Assembly (NCBI GenBank): GCA_948470475.1
Contig: OX419337.1
Coordinates: 32,018,872 to 32,082,871 of the forward strand
Source: Galaxea fascicularis
Taxonomy: Eukaryota > Cnidaria > Anthozoa > Scleractinia > Euphylliidae
Length of the DNA stretch: 64,000 bases
Direction of reading: 5' to 3'
A program made the position numbers and the translations under genes. The notes under the pieces were generated by a model that saw only the letters and a program-made list of their open reading frames with translations, was not told the DNA's origin and searched no databases. This document shows positions 49,801-55,205 of this stretch, piece by piece. Each line of letters begins with the position of its first letter. Positions within the stretch are counted from its first letter, which is position 1.

Positions 49801-50110
49801 ATGGAGAGGAAGATGAAGTTGTCCGGTACCTTGATGAAAGAGATGAATCTTTACTGCTGGTAGAATTGTGAGGTGAATAGTTCTTGGGCAGTGAGAAGTA
49901 CCTCCTCGGCAGGGAAGAGGGTTGAGTTTGTGAGTCCTTATATCTGTATGACATCTTAGTAGCTACTTCTTTTGCTCCACTGTTGATAACAAATTCCCTG
50001 TTGTTATTCTTTGATGAGGCATGACTGTTCAGCTGGCCTAATGACCCTCCGATTGAAATGAGTACGCTTGATGTAAACTGTCTTTTATCCACAGGCTTGT
50101 TTAGATAATC
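8953..50110 (-). CDS. SVIL: Supervillin-like protein (gelsolin repeats plus villin headpiece), 22 coding exons
   Basis: Supervillin is a peripheral-membrane actin- and myosin-regulating scaffold of the villin/gelsolin family. From high to low coordinate the exons are 50110-46114, 40044-39693, 34911-34794, 33763-33670, 31946-31794, 30964-30828, 28918-28762, 28110-27956, 26858-26511, 25782-25542, 24734-24535, 23880-23804, 20617-20580, 18717-18642, 18276-18139, 17139-17012, 16499-16344, 13924-13775, 12139-12018, 11344-11286, 10220-10124 and 9039-8953. They total 7080 nt, an exact multiple of three. Residues 1 to about 1450 (counted from 50110) are low-complexity and basic; gelsolin-like repeats follow to about 2280; the headpiece fills the last 65. 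Diagnostic blocks include CAYFFWQGN, VFLWHGC, QPALFIVDGYYDVYVWEGW and WKQVNLKKAVGLF. The first usable Met is at 49954, giving 2307 residues, but upstream exons may add more. Confidence 0.92.
9109..9298. mobile_element. Pogo/Tigger-type MITE (190 bp)
   Basis: TA-flanked element with inverted ends CAATGGAACCCCGCTAATAC and CAGTGGAACCCCGCCTTAC (right end read in reverse). CAGTGGAACCCCGC is typical of pogo-like termini and TA is their target. It is non-coding and sits in the last SVIL intron. Confidence 0.8.
9299..10123. repeat. Remainder of last SVIL intron: microsatellite and interspersed repeat
   Basis: A CATCGT-type microsatellite spans 9457-9511. From about 9590 to 9910 there is repeat-like sequence containing gagacggggacttcggttta and CGACCTCCCGCATGGGAATC, which reads like a widespread cnidarian dispersed repeat with a degenerate tRNA-like box. 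The 180-codon open frame across it (9416-9958) is not a credible gene. Confidence 0.5.
10124..10220 (-). CDS. SVIL: SVIL exon 21: start of villin headpiece
   Basis: Acceptor attttctttcaaag, donor CAG|gtaatg. Encodes EFYTLAELQK then PPPQGVDPAKLEAYLSD and SNFQ. The GVDPxKLExYLSD block is characteristic of supervillin headpieces. Confidence 0.95.
10340..10572 (-). mobile_element. tRNA-Thr-like SINE, copy 1
   Basis: On the minus strand a tRNA-like head (about 10567-10494) folds with acceptor GGCTTCA, D-arm GCTC...GAGC, T-arm with GAGTTCAAACC and a loop that places GGT at the anticodon. A conserved body follows (caattgcataaattg, then gcgaggatc and ttcatttca). It lies in an SVIL intron, in reverse orientation to copies 2 and 3. 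Confidence 0.75.
10778..11034 (+). mobile_element. tRNA-Thr-like SINE, copy 2
   Basis: Head with ctcagttggttagggcatcg and GGATTCAAACCCCG, then the same body as copy 1 (cacaattgcatgaattgcg, actacgaggatgatacttca). Its 5' end is degraded. It is head-to-head with copy 1 and directly upstream of copy 3. Confidence 0.75.
11040..11215 (+). mobile_element. tRNA-Thr-like SINE, copy 3
   Basis: Best-preserved head: ggcttcatagctcagctggt ... CGGACTCAAACCCCGTTGGA, followed by caattgcataaattgcgttc and gcgaggatcatacttcattt. Internal box A and box B are present, and a Thr (GGT) anticodon position is inferred. It is treated as a SINE, not a functional tRNA, because the shared body is attached. Confidence 0.75.
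11286..11344 (-). CDS. SVIL: SVIL exon 20: linker before headpiece
   Basis: Acceptor tgctttttacag, donor ACAAA|gtaagt. Encodes DGKQPNVRQSASDLLQQFT, the helical linker between the last gelsolin-like repeat and the headpiece. Confidence 0.9.
12018..12139 (-). CDS. SVIL: SVIL exon 19: end of last gelsolin-like repeat
   Basis: Acceptor ttttgtgttgcag, donor CAG|gtttgc. Encodes AGKRVSHRVYVVYAGMEPMT then FKALFPYWNDTPD. The AGxEPxxFxxLFPxW pattern matches the supervillin gelsolin-like repeat end. Confidence 0.93.
12589..12855 (-). mobile_element. TA-flanked mariner-type MITE, copy B (267 bp)
   Basis: Ends CAACGAGTTGCAAAAATACT and (reverse) CAACCAGTTGCAAAATTGTT, both followed by GAGAC, with TA at each border. 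The interior contains two polypyrimidine/polypurine blocks (ccctccccctccccct, gggggagaggg). It is the same family as 4664-4909, in inverse orientation. Confidence 0.8.
12856..13774. repeat. SVIL intron with dispersed repeat
   Basis: From about 13110 to 13510, direct sequence blocks recur (cccttttatataccattttt, gaaaaggtaccccttttg, gaaaggtgcccgtttcaggc) and a C-rich tract follows (ctccctcccccccg). It reads as an old interspersed repeat. No coding sequence beyond SVIL. Confidence 0.45.
13775..13924 (-). CDS. SVIL: SVIL exon 18: gelsolin-like repeat core
   Basis: Acceptor tttgttttctgcag, donor AAAG|gtttgg. Encodes LFIVDGYYDVYVWEGW then MLEDDDDVRTGSGRQRWDRD and RRLAMETALNYAK. The LxxVDxxxxVYxWxGW and RWxxDRxxAMET blocks are supervillin hallmarks. 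Reading past the donor runs into a stop. Confidence 0.95.
14643..14832. mobile_element. 190-bp near-perfect fold-back (MITE-like)
   Basis: The left arm (agaaatggtgaacgtgcagc, gttatcgagttatatatgca, gggaggtt, gctaagcac) is matched by the reverse complement on the right, leaving a central spacer of about a dozen bases (gaggcgatagcc). Central stems include AGAGTCGCAC/GTGCGACTCT. It is non-coding, in an SVIL intron. Confidence 0.85.
14833..16343. other. SVIL intron sequence, nothing recognised
   Basis: AT-rich intronic DNA with scattered short ORFs on both strands. I see no splice-bounded exon, repeat boundary or family similarity. Confidence 0.5.
16344..16499 (-). CDS. SVIL: SVIL exon 17
   Basis: Acceptor ctgttcttctgcag, donor CCAG|gtatga. 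Encodes PSKHNYQPRLFELTSATGKF then KATEVLCPSR and FPFIQEDLYTANQP. PRLFxLxSxxGxFxATE and PFxQEDLY match the supervillin region between two gelsolin-like repeats. Confidence 0.94.
17012..17139 (-). CDS. SVIL: SVIL exon 16
   Basis: Acceptor gtcaatccacag, donor CATG|gtagat. Encodes a segment ending EIEEGDEPEEFWKAIGGKKY and YCSLAH. The EGxEPxxFWxAxGxxxxY pattern is the typical end of a villin-family repeat. Confidence 0.93.
17140..18138. other. SVIL intron, nothing recognised
   Basis: No exon or repeat boundary seen. Several small ORFs on both strands lack supporting features. Confidence 0.45.
18139..18276 (-). CDS. SVIL: SVIL exon 15: gelsolin-like repeat core
   Basis: Acceptor gccaatctttcag, donor AAAG|gtactg. 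Encodes SYSLRSRSSFVLVVRKEARV then FLWHGCKSS and LTAKAAAEKIQE. SLRSRxSxVxxxxxxAxxxLWHGCK is characteristic of supervillin. Confidence 0.95.
18642..18717 (-). CDS. SVIL: SVIL exon 14
   Basis: Acceptor ctatttctccag, donor CAAG|gtgagt. Encodes TSTTRLYVIRNEEPEEACLN plus QVKA, matching the supervillin RLYxVRGExPxE block. It requires one leading base from the 38-nt microexon. Confidence 0.93.
19123..20217. mobile_element. MULE-like non-autonomous element (1095 bp) with 9-bp target duplication
   Basis: Flanked by identical GAGATAAGA at 19114-19122 and 20218-20226. The termini are long inverted repeats of about 105 bp starting TAGCCTGCATGGCAGGCGCA and, in reverse, TAGCCTTCATGGCAGGTGTA. Both arms carry AAAAGGGGAG, GAGAGAAAAATGG and GGAACGCCTGCACGCA. 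Long arms plus a 9-bp duplication fit the Mutator-like superfamily. The interior has no transposase. It is in an SVIL intron just before the microexon. Confidence 0.85.
20580..20617 (-). CDS. SVIL: SVIL exon 13: 38-nt microexon
   Basis: Acceptor tcatttaacag, donor TTCAG|gtaggt. Encodes KNPVDEKTATFS. The neighbouring exons end in phase 2 and begin in phase 1, so an exon of 3n+2 nt is required, and this one fits exactly. The insert lies where vertebrate supervillin has a variable acidic linker. Confidence 0.88.
21395..21720. mobile_element. TA-flanked MITE (326 bp), mariner/Tc1-like
   Basis: A 32-bp perfect inverted terminal stretch (CTTTTTACCGATACGGCGGC then CATCTTGAATTC) at both ends, just inside TA dinucleotides. 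The core GGCGGCCATCTTG occurs in Tc1/mariner-type termini of other animals. The interior has no transposase. Confidence 0.8.
21721..23227. other. SVIL intron, nothing recognised
   Basis: AT-rich intronic DNA. No splice-bounded exon or clear repeat was found; small ORFs on both strands lack support. Confidence 0.45.
23228..23392. mobile_element. Short hAT-like MITE remnant
   Basis: Begins aaggctgtgcgctaag and ends gctaaagcacagccctgca, forming short inverted ends around about 165 bp. Interior words (tttcctggtcgcc, gaggcgaccgggtgcc) recur in altered form near 29.1 and 30.2 kb. Target duplication not clear. Confidence 0.45.
23804..23880 (-). CDS. SVIL: SVIL exon 12
   Basis: Acceptor tctttttgcag, donor GGCAG|gtacat. 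Encodes VRVVQGKENPVFLNLFKGGM then IIHNG. VRVxQGxExPxFLxxFxGGMxxHxG is the conserved gelsolin-like segment. Confidence 0.95.
24390..24465 (-). repeat. Degenerate tRNA-like SINE head
   Basis: On the minus strand, GGGTTCAAATCCCAGTGTGG is a good box B with T-arm pairing, and the 5' half is eroded. A SINE remnant in an SVIL intron is the simplest reading. Confidence 0.45.
24535..24734 (-). CDS. SVIL: SVIL exon 11
   Basis: Acceptor gttttgttattgcag, donor CAG|gtagcc. Encodes EGYVIRWAYFVLADRV, then RCAYFFWQGNDCSVNEKGAA and AIMAVELDEEKGPQ. The YFFWQGxxxxVxEKGxxAxMxVELDEExGxQ run is diagnostic for supervillin. Confidence 0.97.
25542..25782 (-). CDS. SVIL: SVIL exon 10
   Basis: Acceptor gctatttttcctag, donor TCAG|gtacag. 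Encodes LPPVELKPCDPKSML, then GVNVGRGKGVPTVW, then TVGLTVWHINEYRHFELP and GHFHSG. The VWHIxEYxxxxLPxxxxGxFHxG block precedes the gelsolin-like repeat. Confidence 0.95.
25821..25859. repeat. (ATT)n microsatellite
   Basis: About thirteen ATT units just outside an SVIL exon. A second AT dinucleotide run is at about 25961-25984. Confidence 0.9.
26155..26345 (+). mobile_element. tRNA-like SINE (Ser/Leu-type head)
   Basis: Head gaggctgaatggttatgtaa (box A) and cccagattaaagtcctgctc (degenerate box B), then a body with ggtggttcaattctcacacc and tcctgccagttggcatt. The layout matches abundant tRNA-derived SINEs of cnidarians. It lies in an SVIL intron, antisense to the gene. Confidence 0.6.
26511..26858 (-). 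CDS. SVIL: SVIL exon 9
   Basis: Acceptor ttttttccctgtag, donor AAG|gtgcag. 116 codons: VFIFDFGSELYVWTGQQSLS, GQRKSAFALAKQLYEE, RPSWTLFARLHEKAET, LFREKFLDWPDP and RMKGHPSMLELAAQEK. The FDFGSExYVWxGxxxxxxxRxxAxxLAxxL motif is a gelsolin-like core. Confidence 0.96.
27956..28110 (-). CDS. SVIL: SVIL exon 8
   Basis: Acceptor ccttcatgttatag, donor GAG|gtgaaa. Encodes AQSMPKDEEYEKGCVKGNMV then YKVHWTD and QVSILDTKE. The next exon continues directly into VFIFDFGSELY. Confidence 0.94.
28762..28918 (-). CDS. SVIL: SVIL exon 7
   Basis: Acceptor tctcttaacag, donor AGAG|gttggt. Encodes VTEIVSKIKAKSELDCKARD then IVTIEDGDLDYGAALGKF. A villin-family repeat end. Confidence 0.94.
29674..29983. mobile_element. 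MITE with CAGGGTT ends (310 bp) and TTACTG direct repeats
   Basis: Ends CAGGGTTTGTACAC and (reverse) CAGGGTTCGCACATG, flanked by TTACTG at 29668-29673 and 29984-29989. The interior repeats ttcaaggactttcaaggac in both orientations. CAGGGTT termini suggest hAT affinity, although the visible target duplication is six bases, not eight. Confidence 0.65.
30582..30855. repeat. Tandem duplication of a SVIL exon end with its splice donor
   Basis: About 135 bp beginning gctgataattat and ending cctttgc..cattaggattgcagt occurs twice (30582-30716 and 30724-30855). The second copy holds the real 3' end and donor of exon 6. The first carries a diverged copy of the same exon end and its donor (accaacctttgc). 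Confidence 0.8.
30828..30964 (-). CDS. SVIL: SVIL exon 6
   Basis: Acceptor tttttgtttag, donor AAG|gttggt. Encodes RRHLQVRLVEPNVKSLNSGD then CFALVTEKDLFSWIGKDCNP. RxxQxRLVEPxxxSLNSGDCFxLVT is a first gelsolin-like repeat hallmark. Confidence 0.96.
31794..31946 (-). CDS. SVIL: SVIL exon 5
   Basis: Acceptor ttttatcttccag, donor AAAG|gtaatt. Encodes RRHTVDLAASALAGLAS, then RLRKTAGPDEKDEFRGTKPI and MLIHIK. This starts the gelsolin-like core (M-L-I-H-I-K-G-R-R). Confidence 0.94.
32271..33470. mobile_element. Older inverted-repeat element (about 1.2 kb) with nested MITE
   Basis: The left end GCAGGGTTGCCACTTAACTG and the right end, read in reverse (GCAGGGTTGCCATGGTCAGG), are inverted over about 25 bp and resemble hAT-like CAGGGTTGCCA termini. 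No clean target duplication is visible. Between them lie ttccctgacttttcactgac-type repeats and a younger insertion at 32931-33360. No transposase frame. Confidence 0.55.
32931..33360. mobile_element. TTAA-flanked fold-back MITE (430 bp)
   Basis: TTAA at 32927-32930 and 33361-33364. Inverted arms AGTGCACCTAACCCTAAAAT ... continue for most of each half (gcctatttcaatcaa, ataggctgtaaaagtta, ggaatagacccatgcc). A TTAA target fits the piggyBac superfamily. Non-coding. Confidence 0.8.
33670..33763 (-). CDS. SVIL: SVIL exon 4
   Basis: Acceptor aattacttgcag, donor TTGT|gtaagc. Encodes VEKPRIEKKQVTSEHPVIRR then KKKKYKDPENL, a basic linker. The donor was chosen because it alone keeps the frame into exon 5. 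Confidence 0.88.
34330..34740 (-). pseudogene. LINE 3'-end remnant
   Basis: Minus-strand frame reads HEFLDIVIFYKAVNNL, then CSFFIRACHTWNVLP, and further in frame DIRTWRTICPRC after a stop. The F-x-R-x-x-x-x-WN-x-LP and RTW-x-x-ICP blocks are typical of the C-terminal end of non-LTR retrotransposon polyproteins. Decayed, intronic, same strand as SVIL. Confidence 0.6.
34794..34911 (-). CDS. SVIL: SVIL exon 3
   Basis: Acceptor tgttattttgttag, donor GAG|gtaaat. Encodes QLKSLAGDKMKIRPKRHHKS then AANPVKSLQQRNDVRTDTE. The NPVKxLxxRxD block matches supervillin just before the gelsolin-like region. Confidence 0.93.
34972..36974. mobile_element. 2-kb terminal-inverted-repeat element with subterminal repeats
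   Basis: Left end GTGACCCTATTTGGGAAAAC then CGGGCTTAATGAAAATAGCG. The right end read in reverse is GTGACCCTCTTTGGGAGAAC then CGGGCTTAATGAAAATTGCG. Both ends are followed by dense short words (aatgcattg, aacgttt, caatgtt). The interior has no transposase frame. A solo terminal piece of the same family is at 45595-45690. Possible AATT target repeat. Confidence 0.75.
36990..39692. other. Rest of SVIL intron 2, nothing coding recognised
   Basis: AT-rich, with an ATT microsatellite near 37105-37132 and no splice-bounded exon. A segment at 38.68-38.80 kb holds local direct repeats (ccttaataaccttaataacc). Confidence 0.45.
39693..40044 (-). CDS. SVIL: SVIL exon 2
   Basis: Acceptor gttatgtacatgtacag, donor CACA|gtaaga. 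Encodes SKNKKRTFKSSLKPFSMM, then ESNLAQRFDFVAVDIPLDVE, and an acidic end SPEITLEDLDAISGQ. It joins the giant exon in frame. Low-complexity disordered composition. Confidence 0.9.
40330..41015 (-). pseudogene. Decayed LINE 3' end
   Basis: Minus strand 41010 to 40790 reads SFSRVGVKVWNS, one in-frame stop, PVDIRRMLKTNFKRKIHNLL and ADDYIDLPDLI. The R-x-G-x-x-x-WNS-x-P-x-x-x-R pattern is the C-terminal tail of LINE polyproteins. The sequence down to about 40330 would be its 3'UTR. Same strand as SVIL. Confidence 0.6.
42545..42618 (+). repeat. tRNA-like sequence with box A and box B
   Basis: TGGCTTGGCCGAGAGGT and CCCGGGTTCAATTCC are good internal RNA polymerase III boxes, but arm pairing is poor. 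It is probably a SINE head at the left border of the tandem duplication. Confidence 0.5.
42594..44550. repeat. 975-bp tandem duplication in SVIL intron 1
   Basis: Copy 1 is 42594-43568 and copy 2 is 43569 to about 44550, with an exact 975-bp offset for the matching 132-codon frames at 42691 and 43666. Each copy starts ccgggttcaa and ends ttcttgcagctc. A related third piece (gaaagaattgctttacggtt) lies just left at 42413. The duplicated frames differ mainly by replacements, so I treat them as non-coding. Confidence 0.85.
43458..43545 (+). repeat. tRNA-like SINE head within duplication copy 1
   Basis: gatgtttgagtggcgcaagt is a box A-like start. The box B region is degraded (gtcgcgcgatcaactctcag). 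It corresponds to the better copy at 44434. Confidence 0.5.
44434..44608 (+). mobile_element. tRNA-derived SINE with poly-A tail
   Basis: gatgtctgagtggcgcaagt (box A) and tcgcgggttcgaatctcagt (box B) head, then tttcttgcagctctagccga, then a 20-A tail. The complete head-body-tail layout marks a retroposed pol III transcript. Confidence 0.7.
45595..45690. mobile_element. Solo terminus of the 2-kb inverted-repeat family
   Basis: cgctattttcgttaagcctg then cttttcccaaattaggtcac matches the termini of the 35-37 kb element in reverse, with the same subterminal aatgcgttgaaaatgcatt words. The other end is missing. Confidence 0.65.
46114..50110 (-). CDS. SVIL: SVIL exon 1 as seen: 4-kb exon, disordered basic N-terminal region
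   Basis: One uninterrupted 3997-nt frame, acceptor ttttccttttatttgaag at 50111-50112, donor AAGC|gtaagt. It encodes about 1332 residues: Ser/Thr/Arg-rich segments (SSLSSSSGRRTSNSSVPRKN), repeated SPPTIHY/SPATVYY/SPPTVQY-type units around residues 285-365, a run RERRRRRREERERFF near 895, the segment ASSVHADIIADLIREKGLKS near 1010 and KKRRGSKTKKRKKSIFG near 1170. Vertebrate supervillin has a comparable long disordered N-terminus that binds myosin II and F-actin; that role here is inferred. The Met at 49954 (actaagATG) is a possible start. Confidence 0.92.
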
Positions 50111-50112
50111 CT

Positions 50113-53100
50113 TCAAATAAAAGGAAAAGACAACAATTCATTAGTGCAACAAGTTATGTCACTTAAAATTCAAAAGCTGTTGACTGCATTCAAAATGTAA
50201 CTGCCCACTGGACAAACAATAACAACCTGACTCAGAGATATGTTCATAGAAGAAGTCTTCATGTTCAAAATATTGGGAATCATTCATTAGACAGACTCAA
50301 AACATCAGGCATCAGTAGACTCTAACTGAAATGTGTTAAGTGTTAAACTACACACTCTAATCTTATGTAACAAAAAATCTGAGCCAGTATCAATAAAAAC
50401 AATACATTCTGTCACACACGTACGTGAAACTGATCACATGAATAAACAAAACTAATAAAATAGGTAATAAAAAAATAAAATTTGCAGCTTCATTACATCC
50501 AACTCTAATAATTCACTGGGCTTGCAAGAATTAAAAGGTAACCAGTAATTTGGTTTTGTTCATATATGAAAGAGGAATAACAGAAGCAAAATTAGTTTTA
50601 TTCAATTTATTCACTTCAATTAAGGATCAATATCCCTTTCTATCGCCAGCTGTTCCAATATGCAAATTTAAACCATTGGACGTGACATCAATGTTTGACA
50701 AACTTTGCCTAGAAACGTCACGTACAAGTTGTCATAACGCAGAAAAAATATGATCAAATTATAAAAAATTCTATCACACTGTTAAAATGGCAAAAAGTGT
50801 GGACAGCACCTCCTAGAGAGAGTTATGTTAAATGTTGACAGTCCAATTATTTATACTGTTTCTGAGAGTACGGGTCTATTTCATGCTTCTCAAATTAACC
50901 ACCCAAATAGATCATTTGTTCTTTCGCAAAACTTCGGTACCAATATTCTATTCACCGACTGGATCCAAACGAGGGAAACACCTTCGTACCGGGCTTCATA
51001 TGAACAAAATTTGCATACATCATACTCGCTTCATTAAACTTTGATTGAGTTTCACAAGCATGTAAGGTTCAACTGATTGAATCATTCAGGCATTTAGCAA
51101 ATGTTATTGATCAGAGTTGCACAAACATGTGTTTTGGAGATCAGACCTTGCAAAAGTTATTAGAATTGCGAATGTCGACCGGGCAAGACGATCACGTTTC
51201 AACACTGGAATAACAGTTTGTGACAGATTTGATCCTACATTTCGCGGCATAAAGTACGGGTCATCTAAAAAAATTACCATAGGTAAACAATGTTCGTCGC
51301 GATTAAGAACACATCGCGAAAAAAAAAATTCCCAAAGACGAATCCGCAATAAGTGAGAAACAATTTCTTTGAACTGGAAACGCCGCGACGCATCTTTTGC
51401 ATTAGATGCAAAATATAAATAATCGAGTTAACACCACCCTTGCAAAATGGTAATTTGTCACGACGCCCAACTGCATGTGAAAAGAAGATCAACACACCTT
51501 TGAACGCCAGTTCGAAATCCGGCCTAACAAAGAAAAGGAGTTGCTATCAAAGGTTTGCCAATAATATTGTTGATGACCTGCGTGCAAAGCACAAAACCAA
51601 TCTAAACAGAGCTCTTTACAAATGTAAACTTCGTAAAGCGACATGTTATTTGGGTTGTATATAAGTTTTATATTGCAAAAAATTCCTTCGATGTGTGAAA
51701 GAAACGCTCTGTTCAACATACCAGCGAAAATATAATTTTGAAGTACGCCACAGTAACAGGATTCGATTCAGTTGCATCCGATCTTAAACACAACACCTTA
51801 AGCTAAAATTTTTACCATCCCCTTAGAAGATAAATTTTACTTTAAGAAATAAATAACTTGAGAAGCGGAAAGAATTCTAGTGCAATGGGTAAAATCGCGT
51901 ATCTCTTTTAAAAACATAACCTGAACACTTGCAATAATTTGAGGAGATTAAATTTTCACGGCGCCGTAAATTTAACACGAAAGAAGCCGGAAATTTTTTT
52001 TACCGTGATATGGGAGACCACTGTGGCACATGTGGATAGAGTTCAAGACATAACAGGACCGCCGAGCAGAAAATCGAGCCGAATTATGTTCACAAATTGC
52101 TGTAATACTAGAAAATTTCATAAACAATCGAGGTATCGAATATGAAATGGCTCCTTCGCGCGAAACGTTAACAGGTATGTGACAGACACCTTAAAACTTA
52201 ATCCAAGTAAAAGCTAAATCGGGCCTTGCAAATATGCTTACGGCTCAACATACTTAGCAGCTTCGAGAAAAATAATTGAGTGCATCGATTATGGTCATTT
52301 AAACTTACACTACGGAACACTCGATCACAGAAATCGAGTCGCCTACCTTGTGTTCTCCCTATAGCTCGATTTTAGCTCAGGGTTTCTTTTCCTTCACGCC
52401 GAGATTGAAAATTGCCTTGTCGGAGAATCAAAAGTCACCCAAAGCGTGAAGAAAACGCTATGGTAGCCAACACAATCTTCAAATACAGCAACACAGATCA
52501 GATCCAAGCTGTTCTTGTAAACAGACAGACCAGCTAACTTCAGGTGCGTCTCTGCTCCATTAACTCTGAATGTTGTTTGGTCATGGCAATTGTGAATGGT
52601 CCTCGACACAACAGAGTCGATATCAAGATACAATTTAACGAGAAAACGCTGTCAAGCGTAAACGTAGTCTATAACATGTGCAGGGCACAAAATATAAAGA
52701 CGTTTTCAAGCTCCAATCAATGTACATTTGACGTCGAAGTTCCCTCAAACCCGTGAAGTTCTGTGAGTAAAGTTAATCAGTGCCGCGACGTTCCTCGATA
52801 AATTATCGATTTTAAAAGAGAGTATTTGTCCAAGGCGTCTTTTGATACCACAGTTAAGCGAAAACCATGACATAAATTCTTGGCAATTTCCAAACAAACC
52901 AGAAATTCATGATGTATCTTCTACCTAGGGCAACCTTCGAGCGAGTCAGACAGTTTTACTGAAGTCGAATTCTCAAACGCCCTCTGATTCGTCAAATCTT
53001 TGACAAGAAACCGCAGCCATATTTGCATTATACAAGACTTGTTCTCATTGGATGATTGTCTCGTACTTGTGAATCAATTGACCTTACAGACTTTGACGAC

Positions 53101-54024
53101 GTGATTTCAGTAAAGCAAGTCGTACAAAATAGGCTTATCTCTGAAAAAGGAATTACAAAACCATCGAAGTCTATTGTCTAGTTTTCCAAAGTAATTTCTC
53201 AGCTAAAACAATGTGGATTAAACCGTCGTCTTTCAGTTTGGGTATAAAGAACCGGAAAACAAATTTTGATGACAGGAAATTGATCTTGTTAATTTCCAAC
53301 TGGAGCGATTAAAGACATGGGCACGTTTCTAAAACAAGGAAGGATTAGGATCAGCTGACGGGTGGCATGCACGTAGTGCAACGACATTTGATGAGTCATA
53401 TTGCTGGCCCGTTGCCAGTATGAGGCGAACCGAGGCACTCGCCTGGGTTAAAACTTCCCAGTTTTTTTTTTCTTCTTCTTCTTCTTCTTTAGCCTATATA
53501 TTTAGTAGATTTAGTAGCAAGCAGCCAAACAACAACAACAAAAAAGGTAAAATTCCCAATTCTAGTGCATCATTTGCTTCGGTTGGACAAGTTTTCTGGC
53601 TACGGGCCAGCTATGAAAGAGTGATACGGCGGCCGGTTGAATTCGCCTTCTGCTGACCTTGGCATCTCAATGACATGCTCTAGTCTGAAATTGGTTAGAG
53701 AACTTAAAAAATGCACTATTTTTTGGTTTCAAAAAAGTACTGCGACGATGCAGTCCAATAGGAACTGCCAAAAGCTATTCACTTGCGTTATTGTTAGATA
53801 CTACTGCATTGAAAATTAATACCGAAACACCGAGAAAAACGATTGCATGTACTAACCTAAATACGTTTATCAGCTTTTATCCGATCTCGAGTAGCATTAA
53901 CTCGGTGGTTTTCCGGAATGGTCAGTTGCTAAAAACACAAAGTAAAATGATTCCCTCGCTACCCGTACTTCAGCCTCTGCTGAGTGTTTGGGTTTTTTAC
54001 TGATTCGTTTGTTTTAAAAACTGT
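50113..54024. other. Upstream of SVIL giant exon; 5' exons not identified
   Basis: No exon was found with certainty. On the minus strand a consensus donor (gtaagt) ends at 52308, preceded by a 79-codon open frame (52633-52394) and a second donor-like gtaggc. This could be a 5'UTR exon for SVIL. A CTT microsatellite lies at 53471-53490. Other ORFs on both strands are unsupported. Confidence 0.35.
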
Positions 54025-54212
54025 AAAACCAGTTTAAAGCCCGATTTTTACGTGAACGTGAACGAATTTTGAGGATTATCCGTAACGCGTGAAAAGTCTC
54101 AATATTTTTACGTGAATGCATTTTGCAAAGTGGAATCAGGGGACCCTCGATAAACGGCGTCAACAAGTACGTTGGGTCTGTCGGCCGCGCGGGCGGGCTT
54201 TAAACTGGTTTT
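54025..54212. mobile_element. Short inverted-repeat MITE
   Basis: Ends AAAACCAGTTTAAAGCCCG and its reverse complement CGGGCTTTAAACTGGTTTT, 19 bp each, enclose about 188 bp with no coding frame. No clear target duplication. Confidence 0.65.
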
Positions 54213-55048
54213 AGAGGCCGTAGTGATGGGGATGCGACGGATGCGACCGCACCCCGCCACTGGCTGCGGAGGTCCGCCACCTAGGTCCACCTATATTATG
54301 GAGCGATGGCTTAAAAGACAATTTATAAACTGAAGTAGCTGACTGCAACACTGTGTAAAAATTCGGTCACTAAAAACGTCACTAAAATCACGAAGGTCAA
54401 CACTTTTCCTTGTGTTGTGGCTCTGAAGAGGACTCACGCCGAGGCCCTCGTGCGGTTTGCCTATGGTGGTCCGACACACACCCATTCAAAATCTTGGCTT
54501 AACGAGCCTGTTTTACCACGGCCAACACATTGCTAGCAGCGCGCAAACTGCAGAAAACAAGCTTGTTGAAAGGGTTCGGTAGTACAGGCTAATGAAACAA
54601 ATTTAAATTGGTTTAATCTTTTATAACTTCAGATTAGCGGAAACTGTGACTGAGCATCGCTCAACATGTAATATGCTTTCAAACTTAAAACTCCGGACTG
54701 TCATGGCATATACTTTATCTTTCAGTTTTTCAAGAAGTGGTCACTCGGTCCATAAGCATGTGTTGTGGACAGTCACCTCTGAAAGACTTCGTTTTTAAAA
54801 GCAAAACGATGACATTGCACTTAGACATCCCAGAAAGTGACAAGAAACAGTAGAGTGAAGACAGGAAGGCTGTATTTGGCTAGAATATCAATATTTCCTC
54901 CGCTATTTGGTTCGTTGGCTTTTAACGGTATACATGTACGTAATTTTTTTTATATAAACTTTTGATGTCGCACACCACGACTGAGTTCAGGGGGCATAAC
55001 CAGAAATCCTAGACAGTAAGCGGCTTGCCTCGCGGGCGCGGATTCAAA
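54213..55048. other. Spacer before CXC-type gene, nothing recognised
   Basis: Contains a GC-richer block (54230-54500) that may be an old repeat and a plain AT-rich block. No supported coding sequence. Confidence 0.4.
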
Positions 55049-55205
55049 ATGGCGGCCAGATCGAGTAAAAGAGTAAATAAGGGATTTTACAAGGATTTAA
55101 ACGATGTCAGCACTGCAGATTTTTTTAAAGACTCGACCAGCGACAAAGACAGGCCCTTTTTATCAAGTGAAAAGGGTTCTGAGTCAGCTCAAGTTAAAGG
55201 GAAAG
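55049..55205 (+). CDS. Putative first exon of a small nuclear-type protein
   Basis: ATG in the good context aaaATGGCG opens MAARSSKRVNKGFYKDLNDV and a polar continuation to QVKGK, then a consensus-like donor AAAG|gtaaat. Reading on, the frame stays open for another 45 codons (to 55339). The phase (1) would fit the Cys-rich frame at 56007. I do not recognise the family. The left array of 10-bp repeats lies in the supposed intron. Confidence 0.4.

Noticed and set aside
52394..52756. Overlapping plus and minus ORFs of 70-79 codons as a gene
   Set aside because: Neither has a recognisable motif. The minus one may be part of an untranslated SVIL leader, but that is unproven.
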